Positions 45,680 through 54,290 of a DNA stretch of 64,000 nucleotides are shown one piece after another; the first letter of the stretch is position 1; each line of letters opens with the position of its first letter. The notes beneath the pieces were generated by a model. That model was given only the letters and a program-made list of their open reading frames with translations, was not told where the DNA came from and ran no database searches. A program made the translations under genes and the position numbers. Origin of the DNA: Zygosaccharomyces rouxii (Eukaryota; Ascomycota; Saccharomycetes; Saccharomycetales; Saccharomycetaceae); contig NC_012996.1 of the NCBI RefSeq assembly GCF_000026365.1, forward strand, positions 868,001 to 932,000, written 5' to 3'.

Positions 45680-46534
45680 TCATTCTATGCACCTGTCCTT
45701 GATGCTAATCACATTACGCTGTAAATCCAAACCCAACGTCAATGTAGCTACAGAACCGAAGCTTTCACTTTGCACCAGTGGTTCGTAGTACAACTCATAA
45801 CAGGGCCAATACCTATCCACAAATTTCTTTACCTGATCGTCATCCATTCCTTGACCCTTCAATTTGTGCAATTCCTGCTCCTGCTCGGCTCTCCATTGAT
45901 AAACGTTTTTGATGTCATCTGCCTCTAGTATAACCCCCAGAGACTTCAATTCAGAATTCCCCCATAGTAGGTCCTTGTAAAACAGTAAATTAGCATTTAC
46001 TTGAACCATATCACCACCACCTTGCAACAATGGGTGGCTATTGATCTCTTGCTTCGATAACAATGGATTAAATCCCAAGAACCACCCCTCCAGAACAAAC
46101 ACATCCAGTGGTAGGTCTACCTGGCGAAATTCACTGCGATCACCTTCACCATTGCACAGTGACTTGTCATACGTGGGAATATCCAATTTTCCCTCCTTAC
46201 CCCGTACGACGTTCTCAATGCACTGGGTTAAGAGTGCAATGTCATGGGTACCGGGTAGACCCCTACCTTGTAAAAGCTTATTTCGACGAAAAGTCCTACT
46301 AAATTTCAATTGATCCTCATGTGTCAAGTAAAAATCATCAATAGATGCACCTGCAACTCGATATTTACTACCCAAATGTTTCACTATAGCATCTGTGGTA
46401 AAAGTCTTACCAGATCCCTGTGGTCCACATACAAACACAAACAGAGGCTCTGAACCACCTCCATGATCTCTACGTTCCATGAAAAGTGGTACATATTTGT
46501 CAACAAACTGAAGCACCCTCTCAACGGTTTCCAT
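45680..46534 (-). CDS. TDA10: Tda10, ATP-binding kinase-like protein (glycerate kinase family)
   Basis: The ATG at 46534 gives 284 aa (S. cerevisiae 290); the frame extends to a GTG four codons upstream, rejected. It has a P-loop GPQGSGKTFTTDAI (about residues 37-50), then ASIDDFYLTHEDQLKF and NKLLQGRGLPGTHD, all near identical to yeast Tda10 (YGR205W), and FVLEGWFLGFNP. The C-terminus RNVISIKDRCIE is also conserved. Family knowledge: it resembles P-loop kinases such as phosphoribulokinase and plant glycerate kinase, but its substrate is not established. It is divergent from TES1. Confidence 0.95.
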   Translation of the reverse strand: METVERVLQFVDKYVPLFMERRDHGGGSEPLFVFVCGPQGSGKTFTTDAIVKHLGSKYRVAGASIDDFYLTHEDQLKFSRTFRRNKLLQGRGLPGTHDIALLTQCIENVVRGKEGKLDIPTYDKSLCNGEGDRSEFRQVDLPLDVFVLEGWFLGFNPLLSKQEINSHPLLQGGGDMVQVNANLLFYKDLLWGNSELKSLGVILEADDIKNVYQWRAEQEQELHKLKGQGMDDDQVKKFVDRYWPCYELYYEPLVQSESFGSVATLTLGLDLQRNVISIKDRCIE

Positions 46535-46853
46535 TGTCACTTGCACAACCTTTTTGATATCTGATATGAACTGCAGTGGACAGAGCGCATTAAGGATTTG
46601 ATTATCAACTAATACCCTTGGAACTCTAATGTGCTAAAGAAAGGGTTCAATAAGAGGCTAGTCGATCCACGATGAGCTAATAAAATACCTCGTCTGCCAA
46701 ACTATTGGTAATTGGGCTTATTATACTTTCCCTCCAATGGTGCATTAACCATCCCTCTCGGTTTTAATCACTATCTCCACCGTGGCATATAAAGGAAGAT
46801 CAGATGGAGGTCAAAGAGATCATGGATCAGTATTATAGACACTATAAGGCACT
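46535..46853. promoter_or_regulatory. Divergent TDA10/TES1 promoter
   Basis: This 319-base region separates divergent genes. A TATAAAG lies at 46788-46794, about 60 bp from the TES1 ATG. An ATG at 46804 opens an ORF that overlaps the TES1 start out of frame, and may lie upstream of the mRNA start. No other motif is clear. Confidence 0.4.
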
Positions 46854-47867
46854 ATGGAATCGTTGTTTGCTGATATTGAGAAGATACTAGAGTTGCAATC
46901 TGTGTCCAAGAGCATCTATAGGAGTAAAAGGCTAGGTATACCTCCAGTAGGATCAAGAGGAACTTTTGGGGGGATTCTGCTAGGACAGTCGTTACTGGCT
47001 GCTATGTACACTGTGCCTACCACATTTGTACCTAGTTCGCTGCACTGCTATTTCGTTAATGGAGGTGATCCCACCGTTTTATTGCAATATGAAGTTGAGG
47101 ACATACGTAGAGGCAAATCTTTTCTTCACCAACAAGTCAAGGCATACCAAGCTGATAAATTGGTTTCCATAGTGGCGGTTCTTTGGTCTCTCGAGAAACA
47201 GGTGAGTAAAGATGCTTTGCACTATTTCAAGACCTTGGAGCAGGACGAGTTTCCGCCAATGGATCGGTTTGAAGATGCAGGTCCCCTGTATAGAAGGACT
47301 GTTATTGAGACAAATGGATTGAAAAGATTGGATGATGATCTACCATCATTTAGAAACTTCAAGTTGAGAGACACTTTTTTAGACAGTTTCTTCAACGGTT
47401 GTGTGGACCATCGTTTCCCCACAGACTTCTTTCACTCTCATGGCGCTAAGAAGAAGCTAGACTACTACGTTAGAATTAGAGATCTAATTACGAACACTGG
47501 AAGAAATGAAGCGCCACAAGTGAGCGTAAATCCACGGAATGATTTCCGCTATAACTACGTGGCATTTTGTTATCTTTCAGACTCTTATTTCATCTTTACT
47601 GTACCCAACTTTCATGGATTACCGCTGTTCACCTATAAGTTTAGCGTAAGTTTAGACCATTCAATTCATTTCCACGGTGTACCAGAAGTTAATGGATGGA
47701 TGTACATGCGAATTCATAATCCAAGATCTTATAAGGACAAACATTTGGTTCAAGGTGAATATTTTAATGCAGAGACTGGTCAAATTGTTGCATCAACTTC
47801 ACAAGAAGGCTTAACAGTCTACCACAGTGAGAAAAAGATCAGAGAAATGATAAGACCAAAACTTTAA
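46854..47867 (+). CDS. TES1: Tes1, peroxisomal acyl-CoA thioesterase
   Basis: The 337-aa protein (S. cerevisiae 349) has a tandem hot-dog thioesterase fold: GTFGGILLGQSLLAAMYTVP and LHCYFVNGGDP in the first half, DFRYNYVAFCYLSDSYFIF and SLDHSIHFHGVPEVNGWMY in the second, with VQGEYFNAETGQIVASTSQE. It ends in PKL, a plausible peroxisomal PTS1-like tripeptide (S. cerevisiae ends AKF). Reaction: hydrolysis of acyl-CoA to fatty acid and CoA during beta-oxidation. It converges with ADE3. S. cerevisiae TES1 is on chromosome X (YJR019C), TDA10 and ADE3 on VII, showing the interleaving. Confidence 0.95.
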   Translation: MESLFADIEKILELQSVSKSIYRSKRLGIPPVGSRGTFGGILLGQSLLAAMYTVPTTFVPSSLHCYFVNGGDPTVLLQYEVEDIRRGKSFLHQQVKAYQADKLVSIVAVLWSLEKQVSKDALHYFKTLEQDEFPPMDRFEDAGPLYRRTVIETNGLKRLDDDLPSFRNFKLRDTFLDSFFNGCVDHRFPTDFFHSHGAKKKLDYYVRIRDLITNTGRNEAPQVSVNPRNDFRYNYVAFCYLSDSYFIFTVPNFHGLPLFTYKFSVSLDHSIHFHGVPEVNGWMYMRIHNPRSYKDKHLVQGEYFNAETGQIVASTSQEGLTVYHSEKKIREMIRPKL

Positions 47868-47943
47868 TTCATCGATCTCTTAAGTCATATAAATATTTAT
47901 CTCATATACATATTCTTACTATTTATGCGTTTTATGGTCGTTG

Positions 47944-50787
47944 TTAAAACATTCCCTCGATTTCACCATCTTCGGTCACTTCCACATTCATAAATCCACA
48001 ATGGGTTGGTAAACCTGGGATAGTTTGAATCTCGGCTGCAAGCGCATACAAGTAACCTGCACCAACACTAGCTTTAATGTCTCTCACGGGGAAGACAAAT
48101 CCTTTTGGCACACCCTTCAAATTTGCATCATGAGACAAAGAGTATTGAGTCTTTGCAATACATACTGGTAAGTGAGCGAAGCCTTGCTTAGTGTACAACT
48201 CAATCTTCCTTTGTGCCTCTGGCAAAAATTCTACATCTGCCGCACCATACATCTTTTGGGCAATTTCACGAATTCTATCCTCAACAGTACCTTGTAATCC
48301 ATATAGGAAATCAAATTTACTAGAATCGATTTCATTCGTAGCCTTTACGATACCTTCAGCCAATTCAATGGCCCCAAGACCACCTTGTTCCCAATGGTTA
48401 GATACGATCGCATCAAATGCACCTGCTTTCAAGGATTCTTCTTTGATAACTTGATGCTCCAAATCAGTATCTGAAGCCATCTTGTTAATGGCAACCACCA
48501 CTGGCAATCCATACTGCTTAGCATTTTCAATGTGTTTACCGAGGTTAGCACAACCTTTGCGTAATAAATCCACATTTTCTTGTAAATACTCTATTGGTAA
48601 TGGTGCACCAGCCTTAACTTCAGGACCACCACCATGAACTTTCAATGCTCTTACAGTTGCCACAATTACTACAACATCTGGTATCAAACCTGATGAACGG
48701 CACTTGATATTGATGAATCTTTCACCTCCCATGGTAAAGTCGAAACCTGCTTCAGTAATCACATAACCCGATCTGTTCTTTTGCAAATCTACCGGAGTCT
48801 CTGGATCTACACCAGCTAATTTTAGCGCCATCTTATCAGCCAATACAGAATTTGCACCGATGGAAATATTGGCAAAAGGACCTGCATGGACAAACACAGG
48901 TGTACCTTCTAAGGTTTGCATGATGTTGGGTTTAATAGCATCTTTCAAAAGTGCAGTCATGGCACCAGCACAACCAATGTCCTCACAAGTAATTGGTTCA
49001 CCACTCTTTGATGCGGCAACCACTATACGTCCTAATCTTTCTCTCATATCTTGTAGAGAGTTACTCAAGGCAAGAATAGCCATACATTCTGAGGCCACTG
49101 AAATGTCAAATGCCGTATGTCTTGTATGGCCTTTCTCGGTAGGAGCCTCACCAATGGTAATCCCTCTCAACATTCTATCGTTACAATCCACCACTCTTCT
49201 CCAAGTAATGGTTTCAGGATCAATGTCTAAACGTGCAAATTTAGTAATTTCTTCTGGTGTCAAATCATTTGGGTTAGTCTTGTCGATACCCATTTTCTCC
49301 AATCTTTTCAACATGGTTTTGGAGAATTTTCTAACACCTTTCTTAGCAGGCACTAAACGCTTGTAAAGTGGACCGTCCTTTTGAGTAGATTCATGAAACA
49401 TTCTAGTGTCAATGGCAGCTGCCAACAAATTATTTGCCATTGAAATAGCATGAATATCACCAGTAACGTGCAGGTTGAATTCATCCATGGGGATCACTTG
49501 TGAATAACCACCACCAGCAGCACCACCCTTAATACCAAAAGTGGGACCCATACTTGGTTGACGTACATTAGCAAAGACAGTTTTGTTCAAATGTGCCCCC
49601 AAGGCTTGGGCTAAACCAACAGTAGTAGTGGATTTACCCTCACCTAATGGTGTTGGTGTAATACCAGTGACAAGAACGTATTTCCCGTTTTTTCTGTTTT
49701 GCAAACGATCCAATATTTTCAGATTAACTTTAGCCTTTGTAGATCCATATGGTTCCAATTCTGAAGGTAATATACCAGCTTCCAATGCAACCTCAGAAAT
49801 GTCCTTTGGTTTTCGAGCTCTAGAAATTTCAAAATCAGATGGAACAGGTTTTTGTAAATTCAATGGCAATGGTTCGAATTTACGTAACTTTCCACCATTC
49901 TCCCATTCACGCTTAGCTGCAGTCAAGGTGTTCTTCATTAACATGGCAACGGTCATGGGACCCACACCACCTGGAACCGGTGTGATCAGTCTAACGTACT
50001 TGAGTGCCTCTTCGAATTCAACATCACCAACGCTTCTGTAACCGGATTTCTTACTTGGATCCTCCACATAGTTAGTTCCCACATCGATAACTACAACACC
50101 TCTTTTATTGTTCTTGAACCATTCACCTTTAACAAATTGGGCACAACCAATGCCCACGACAACAATATCTGCATCCTCTAAGTATGATTCCAAGTTTTGG
50201 GTCTTTGAATGTGCAACAGTAACTGTAGAATCCAAAGATTTAAGTAATTCTGCTACTGGTGAACCCACAATATCGGATCTACCAATGACAACAGATTTAG
50301 TACCGGAAATGGTTATTTCGTATCTTTTTAATAGCTCAATAATACCTAGTGGAGTACAAGGGTAGAAAAACGGTTTACCGCTTCTTTTGTTCAATTCACC
50401 AACGTTGAAGGGACCAAATCCATCAACGTCTTTACGAGCTAAGACTGATGAAGTAACCTTATCCTCATTGATGTGAGCTGGTAGAGGTAGCTGCACTAAG
50501 ACACCATGAATGGAAGGATCTTCGTTCAGCTCTGAAACTTTTTCTAGTACTTGAGCTTCAGAAACATCTTCATTTAAGTGAACAAACTCTGTCTTGATAT
50601 CGGCTTCTGCAGCAGCCTTACATTTCATACGCACATAAGTACTAGAGTCCTGTCTATCACTTACTTGAACAATAGCCAGACAAGGCTTGAAAGATGGATC
50701 CCTAGACTTGATATCAACAATCTCTTGAGCCACTTCAGAGCGAATCGCCTGTGCGCAGGACTTACCGTCTATTAACTGAGCACTCAT
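47944..50787 (-). CDS. ADE3: Ade3, cytoplasmic trifunctional C1-tetrahydrofolate synthase
   Basis: The 947-aa protein is the expected length (S. cerevisiae 946). Residues about 1-310 form the methylene-THF dehydrogenase/methenyl-THF cyclohydrolase: STYVRMKCKAAAEADI with the catalytic Tyr/Lys region, VLVQLPLPAHINEDKV, KDVDGFGPFNVG and VIGRSDIVGSPVAELL. Residues about 330-947 form the formate-THF ligase, with P-loop TPTPLGEGKSTTTVGLAQAL and RQPSMGPTFGIKGGAAGGG. Reactions interconvert formyl-, methenyl- and methylene-THF, feeding purine, thymidylate and methionine synthesis. There is no mitochondrial presequence, so Ade3 rather than Mis1. It is divergent from ESS1. Confidence 0.98.
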   Translation of the reverse strand: MSAQLIDGKSCAQAIRSEVAQEIVDIKSRDPSFKPCLAIVQVSDRQDSSTYVRMKCKAAAEADIKTEFVHLNEDVSEAQVLEKVSELNEDPSIHGVLVQLPLPAHINEDKVTSSVLARKDVDGFGPFNVGELNKRSGKPFFYPCTPLGIIELLKRYEITISGTKSVVIGRSDIVGSPVAELLKSLDSTVTVAHSKTQNLESYLEDADIVVVGIGCAQFVKGEWFKNNKRGVVVIDVGTNYVEDPSKKSGYRSVGDVEFEEALKYVRLITPVPGGVGPMTVAMLMKNTLTAAKREWENGGKLRKFEPLPLNLQKPVPSDFEISRARKPKDISEVALEAGILPSELEPYGSTKAKVNLKILDRLQNRKNGKYVLVTGITPTPLGEGKSTTTVGLAQALGAHLNKTVFANVRQPSMGPTFGIKGGAAGGGYSQVIPMDEFNLHVTGDIHAISMANNLLAAAIDTRMFHESTQKDGPLYKRLVPAKKGVRKFSKTMLKRLEKMGIDKTNPNDLTPEEITKFARLDIDPETITWRRVVDCNDRMLRGITIGEAPTEKGHTRHTAFDISVASECMAILALSNSLQDMRERLGRIVVAASKSGEPITCEDIGCAGAMTALLKDAIKPNIMQTLEGTPVFVHAGPFANISIGANSVLADKMALKLAGVDPETPVDLQKNRSGYVITEAGFDFTMGGERFINIKCRSSGLIPDVVVIVATVRALKVHGGGPEVKAGAPLPIEYLQENVDLLRKGCANLGKHIENAKQYGLPVVVAINKMASDTDLEHQVIKEESLKAGAFDAIVSNHWEQGGLGAIELAEGIVKATNEIDSSKFDFLYGLQGTVEDRIREIAQKMYGAADVEFLPEAQRKIELYTKQGFAHLPVCIAKTQYSLSHDANLKGVPKGFVFPVRDIKASVGAGYLYALAAEIQTIPGLPTHCGFMNVEVTEDGEIEGMF

Positions 50788-51420
50788 ATCCTCCTGAAAA
50801 CTTGAAACTTATGACACTCTTACAAAAACCTTAGAAGGAGGTATCGACCGTCAGTTCCAGAGTAGTTAAAATATGAAATGAAGGAATGAATTCGTTTACG
50901 ACTTGAAATGGTTCATCATCGATTCTCAATACAACCATTAGATGATTTTGATGCCGAGAGAAGTCAGCAGATAACCTCGTAAAGAGTCAGCCAAGCAATT
51001 TCATGTGATAAGAAATGTGGATCTCCAGGTGAGCAATAACAGTAAGGTGACGACCGAATCCATCGAGAATGAGATCTCCAAGGTCTCAATTACCTGTACG
51101 TCTCAATCTGCTCTTCTCATCGAACAATCGCTTGTCCGCCGTTAATAGTTCTAGCAAGCTAACTGGTTGGGCGAGTCATCAAGCACCTTGGCACTGTAAA
51201 GGTAGGACAGAGAGGCATAGTGCACTTAACCGCCTATCTTATGAGCTTTAAACCTCTTTGGAGCCATTTCTTTCATCCAACGTGAATCTCACGTGTAGTA
51301 GTAGAATAGTTTGTTATGTACCCATGAAGAATTAAAATCAAAACGGCCTTACTGTGAAACCCTTTGGTTAATCCAAGACATCATCTCACATAGATCAATT
51401 GCATATTACACTAATTACCC
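50788..51420. promoter_or_regulatory. Divergent ADE3/ESS1 intergenic region with Bas1/Gcn4-type TGACTC sites
   Basis: On the minus strand (toward ADE3), TGACTC cores lie at 50984-50989 and 51173-51178, about 200 and 390 bp from the ADE3 ATG. TGACTC is the Bas1/Gcn4 core in yeast purine genes. The remaining sequence has only short random ORFs and an ATCACATGA E-box-like site near 51002. Confidence 0.5.
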
Positions 51421-51909
51421 ATGAGTGATACTGGATTGCCCTCGCCATGGACCGTTCGTTACAGTAGGTCCAAGAAACGTGAATATTTCTTCAACCCAGA
51501 TACCAAGCAATCAATATGGGAAGAGCCAGAAGGTACAAATCACTCACAATTGAAGCAGTACCTTTCTGAACATCCTGTTCGTGTTAGAGCTCTGCATATT
51601 CTCGCGAAGCACTCAGAATCTCGTAGACCAGCTTCACATAGATCGGATCACATTACTCTGCCCAAGGAACAAGCCATACAGGAATTGGAACAGTTACAAA
51701 ATAGAATTGAAAGTGGTGAAAGCTTCGAATCATTAGCAAAGGAACGTTCCGACTGTTCTTCATTCAAACGTGGTGGTGACCTAGGTTGGTTTGGTAAAGG
51801 TGAAATGCAACCTACTTTCGAAAAGACAGCATTCCATTTAAATGTTGGTCAAGTAAGTAGTATTGTAGAATCTGACAGTGGTGTTCACTTGATTAAACGA
51901 GTGGGCTAA
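51421..51909 (+). CDS. ESS1: Ess1, WW-domain peptidyl-prolyl isomerase (Pin1 type)
   Basis: The 162-aa protein (S. cerevisiae 170) has an N-terminal WW domain (residues about 7-40: LPSPWTVRYSRSKKREYFFN, then IWEEP). A parvulin domain follows at about 53-162, with RVRALHILAKHSESRRP, RSDCSSFKRGGDLGWFGKGE and SGVHLIKRVG. Conserved catalytic residues of Pin1-type enzymes (His in HIL, Arg in SRRP, Cys in DCSSF) are present. Family knowledge: it isomerises phospho-Ser-Pro bonds in the RNA polymerase II tail and is essential in yeast. Confidence 0.98.
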   Translation: MSDTGLPSPWTVRYSRSKKREYFFNPDTKQSIWEEPEGTNHSQLKQYLSEHPVRVRALHILAKHSESRRPASHRSDHITLPKEQAIQELEQLQNRIESGESFESLAKERSDCSSFKRGGDLGWFGKGEMQPTFEKTAFHLNVGQVSSIVESDSGVHLIKRVG

Positions 51910-51988
51910 TCTAATACAGCTGTTTCAGGGTCTACCCTATCATTATGTATCATTTTTTCTAAATAATACTTATCATCTCATGTTGGTT

Positions 51989-52423
51989 TCACCATGACCA
52001 TAGGTCAGGATGGTAGTCCTCAGTAACGGTGGAATCGCTGCCATAGAGGTCCTGCCAGTTGATAAAGCCACCACGAAGCACACTTATTTCGAACTTGTCT
52101 AAATCTGGTTCAGGGATCTCTCTGAGAAACTTCATAGCTGCGGATGGGCCCCTCTGCTGTGATTGTGCACAGTGGAACACAACATTGATAGTTGTGTCAT
52201 TGGAGTTTGAGCTTCTCTTCTCCTGCAATCGATCCAATAGCTCAGGTATAGAGTCGCTGAACTTCTTGTAGGGATAATTCCATCCGCCCCTTATGTGACC
52301 ACCTATATAGTCAGAACCTCTCACATCAATCACTTGGAATGGCGTAGAACTACCACGCTTCATCATATTAAACAGCTGAGACGCATCGATGTACTTAATG
52401 CTGGCCACTGTACGTGATTGCAT
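51989..52423 (-). CDS. YCH1: Ych1, rhodanese/Cdc25-like phosphatase
   Basis: The 144-aa protein (S. cerevisiae 148) is a single rhodanese domain with the active-site loop HCAQSQQRGP, a C-x5-R motif as in Cdc25-type phosphatases, and the CDC25-like DVRGSDYIGGHIRGGWNYPY segment. Family knowledge: Ych1 has weak phosphatase/arsenate-related activity and an uncertain physiological substrate. It converges with ESS1 (79-bp gap) and is divergent from PCT1, as YGR203W is beside YGR202C. Confidence 0.95.
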   Translation of the reverse strand: MQSRTVASIKYIDASQLFNMMKRGSSTPFQVIDVRGSDYIGGHIRGGWNYPYKKFSDSIPELLDRLQEKRSSNSNDTTINVVFHCAQSQQRGPSAAMKFLREIPEPDLDKFEISVLRGGFINWQDLYGSDSTVTEDYHPDLWSW

Positions 52424-52795
52424 TGTGGATTCTTGGGTTCTCGTAGTTGTAAAAGACCAATATGCGATGATCTTTAAGCCTTTCTCTCTTTATGGGCCTA
52501 TTAGCATCCGGATTGATACATATACACAAGATCTAGGTACAGAGGAAAGAAAGGGTGAAGTAAACAGCTACGTGGGATTGATTAAGAGCATTTATAGATC
52601 CTCAGAATGGGCTTTTAGGTGTAATCTTGGACTCTCAAGTCTTCCACGTGATAATGATCCTTCGGATATCCTTTAAAGTTGTCAAAGTTTGCATCGTAAG
52701 AGAGTCAATAAACTACACAAACGAAATCTCATCTTGCATAAGGGAGCAAAAGATCTGGTAGGATACCTATTAGTCTTTCACTTGCTGCTATAGAT
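52424..52795. promoter_or_regulatory. Divergent YCH1/PCT1 promoter with CACGTG
   Basis: This 372-base region carries one CACGTG at 52645-52650, about 146 bp upstream of PCT1. It could bind Cbf1 or Ino2/Ino4-type bHLH factors; the flanks do not give a good Ino2/4 consensus. The plus-strand ORF within it looks random. Confidence 0.4.
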
Positions 52796-54013
52796 ATGGG
52801 ACCATCAAGCCGGAATAAGTCGCTAAAGAGTAGATTGTCGAATACTTCGCTATCTAATCTCTTCCACTTGTCGAAGAAGAGAAAGCACAGTGATGATGAA
52901 GCTGAAAGTGAAGCTGAGGGCGAGGAAGAAAGTGAATTTGATTCACAGCAAAGCACTGATCAGAACACTACAGGTGAGACTGAAGATACTCAAGTGGCAA
53001 AGAGACATCACTCACAAAAACATGAAGAGGATAAAAAATTTGAAGAGGAAGAATTACAAAGAGATGCTGAATTACCAGAAGACTTGCGGAAATATAGACC
53101 AAGAGGTTTTAAGTTGAATATACCACCAAAGGACAGACCTGTTAGAGTCTATGCAGATGGTGTCTTTGACCTGTTCCATTTGGGACACATGAAGCAATTG
53201 GAACAGTGTAAGAAGTCTTTACCCAATGTTGTACTTATCTGTGGTGTTCCTAGTGACTCTGTAACTCATAAGCTTAAGGGTCTTACTGTGCTTACAGATG
53301 AACAAAGATGCGAGACCTTGTACCATTGTAAATGGGTTGACGAAGTGATCCCTAATGCACCATGGTGTGTTACACCTGAATTCTTAGCACAACACAAGAT
53401 TGATTACGTGGCTCACGATGATATTCCTTATGGTAGCGCTGATAGTGATGATATCTATAGACCTATCAAGGAGCTGGGTCAATTTCTCACTACACAACGT
53501 ACTGATGGTATTTCCACAAGTGATATTATCACTAGAATCATTAAGGATTATGACAAGTACTTGGTGCGTAATTTTGCAAGAGGTGCCACCAGACAAGAAC
53601 TTAACGTATCTTGGCTCAAGAAAAATGAATTGGATTTCAAGAAGCACGTTAATGAGTTCAGAGCATATTTCAAAAAGAATCAAGAGAACTTGAACAACGT
53701 TTCCAAGGACTTGTATTTCGAAGTAAGAGAAATCTTATTACGTAAAACTTTGGGCCGTAAACTTTACTCCAAATTAGCTGGTGATGGTGGAGGGGAGTTA
53801 CAAGACACTTTATCGAAGAGAGGAAAATTAATCAGAGAGAAATCGCCAGTCAGTGATTTTGCTAGCCAATTCACGGGTGAAGAAAAGTCGGGCTCAAGTA
53901 ATAAATTAGAGCAAGGAAATGATGCTCACTACGAAAAGCATGAAAGATCACCCCGTAGGAGAGGTAGTAGTAGTACTAGTAAGAGAAGTCAACAGAGAAA
54001 AATGAAGCGCTAA
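52796..54013 (+). CDS. PCT1: Pct1, choline-phosphate cytidylyltransferase
   Basis: The 405-aa protein (S. cerevisiae 424) has a basic/acidic disordered N-terminus with a Lys/Arg cluster suited to nuclear import. The catalytic domain (about residues 117-265) has DGVFDLFHLGHMKQLEQ with the HxGH motif and RTDGISTSDIITRI. The C-terminal amphipathic helix region that senses membrane lipids (about 275-330) and a Ser/Arg-rich tail follow. Reaction: CTP plus phosphocholine gives CDP-choline, the rate-limiting step of the CDP-choline branch. ECT1 at 23.7 kb is the ethanolamine counterpart. Confidence 0.97.
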   Translation: MGPSSRNKSLKSRLSNTSLSNLFHLSKKRKHSDDEAESEAEGEEESEFDSQQSTDQNTTGETEDTQVAKRHHSQKHEEDKKFEEEELQRDAELPEDLRKYRPRGFKLNIPPKDRPVRVYADGVFDLFHLGHMKQLEQCKKSLPNVVLICGVPSDSVTHKLKGLTVLTDEQRCETLYHCKWVDEVIPNAPWCVTPEFLAQHKIDYVAHDDIPYGSADSDDIYRPIKELGQFLTTQRTDGISTSDIITRIIKDYDKYLVRNFARGATRQELNVSWLKKNELDFKKHVNEFRAYFKKNQENLNNVSKDLYFEVREILLRKTLGRKLYSKLAGDGGGELQDTLSKRGKLIREKSPVSDFASQFTGEEKSGSSNKLEQGNDAHYEKHERSPRRRGSSSTSKRSQQRKMKR

Positions 54014-54186
54014 TTGACTTGTTGGCTTTAAATTTGATCTACTGAGTGTACCCACTGAAGGAGGTGTGATTCTTGTTTTAATTCTTTATATGATTTTATA
54101 TGTAGTTTCTTTAAACGCCGTTAGCGGTCTTGGTAATTCTAATTTTGCCGGTTTAGGCTGAAAAAGTTCGGTGAGATAAGATGGAG

Positions 54187-54193
54187 TGACTCA
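54187..54193 (+). promoter_or_regulatory. Gcn4-type site upstream of ILV3
   Basis: TGACTCA, the exact Gcn4 core, lies 81 bp before the ILV3 ATG, inside AGTGACTCAT. Gcn4 control of branched-chain amino-acid genes is established in S. cerevisiae; binding here is inferred. Confidence 0.65.
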
Positions 54194-54224
54194 TACGATT
54201 GTCTATCTATATAACAACAAGCGG

Positions 54225-54290
54225 ATGTTGGAACTGTCAAAAGTCTTCAATTACCAATCCCAGATTCTCAACGATGGGCTTGGTAGATAA
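54225..54290 (+). other. Out-of-frame ORF overlapping the ILV3 start
   Basis: An ATG at 54225 opens 21 codons ending in TAA at 54288-54290, past the ILV3 ATG (54274) in another frame. A two-codon ORF (ATG GAG TGA) also starts at 54181. Both matter only if the transcript starts upstream of them. Confidence 0.35.

Noticed and set aside
51000..51010. CDEI-like ATCACATG as part of a centromere
   Set aside because: No adjacent AT-rich CDEII of the right size and no CDEIII (TTCCGAA core) was seen; E-boxes at 3171, 41874 and 52645 fail for the same reason.
52645..52650. Ino2/Ino4 UAS upstream of PCT1
   Set aside because: CACGTG is present, but the flanking bases do not fit the extended inositol-response consensus.
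54199..54273. TTG-initiated N-terminal extension of Ilv3
   Set aside because: The ATG at 54274 matches the known start and gives a proper mitochondrial presequence.
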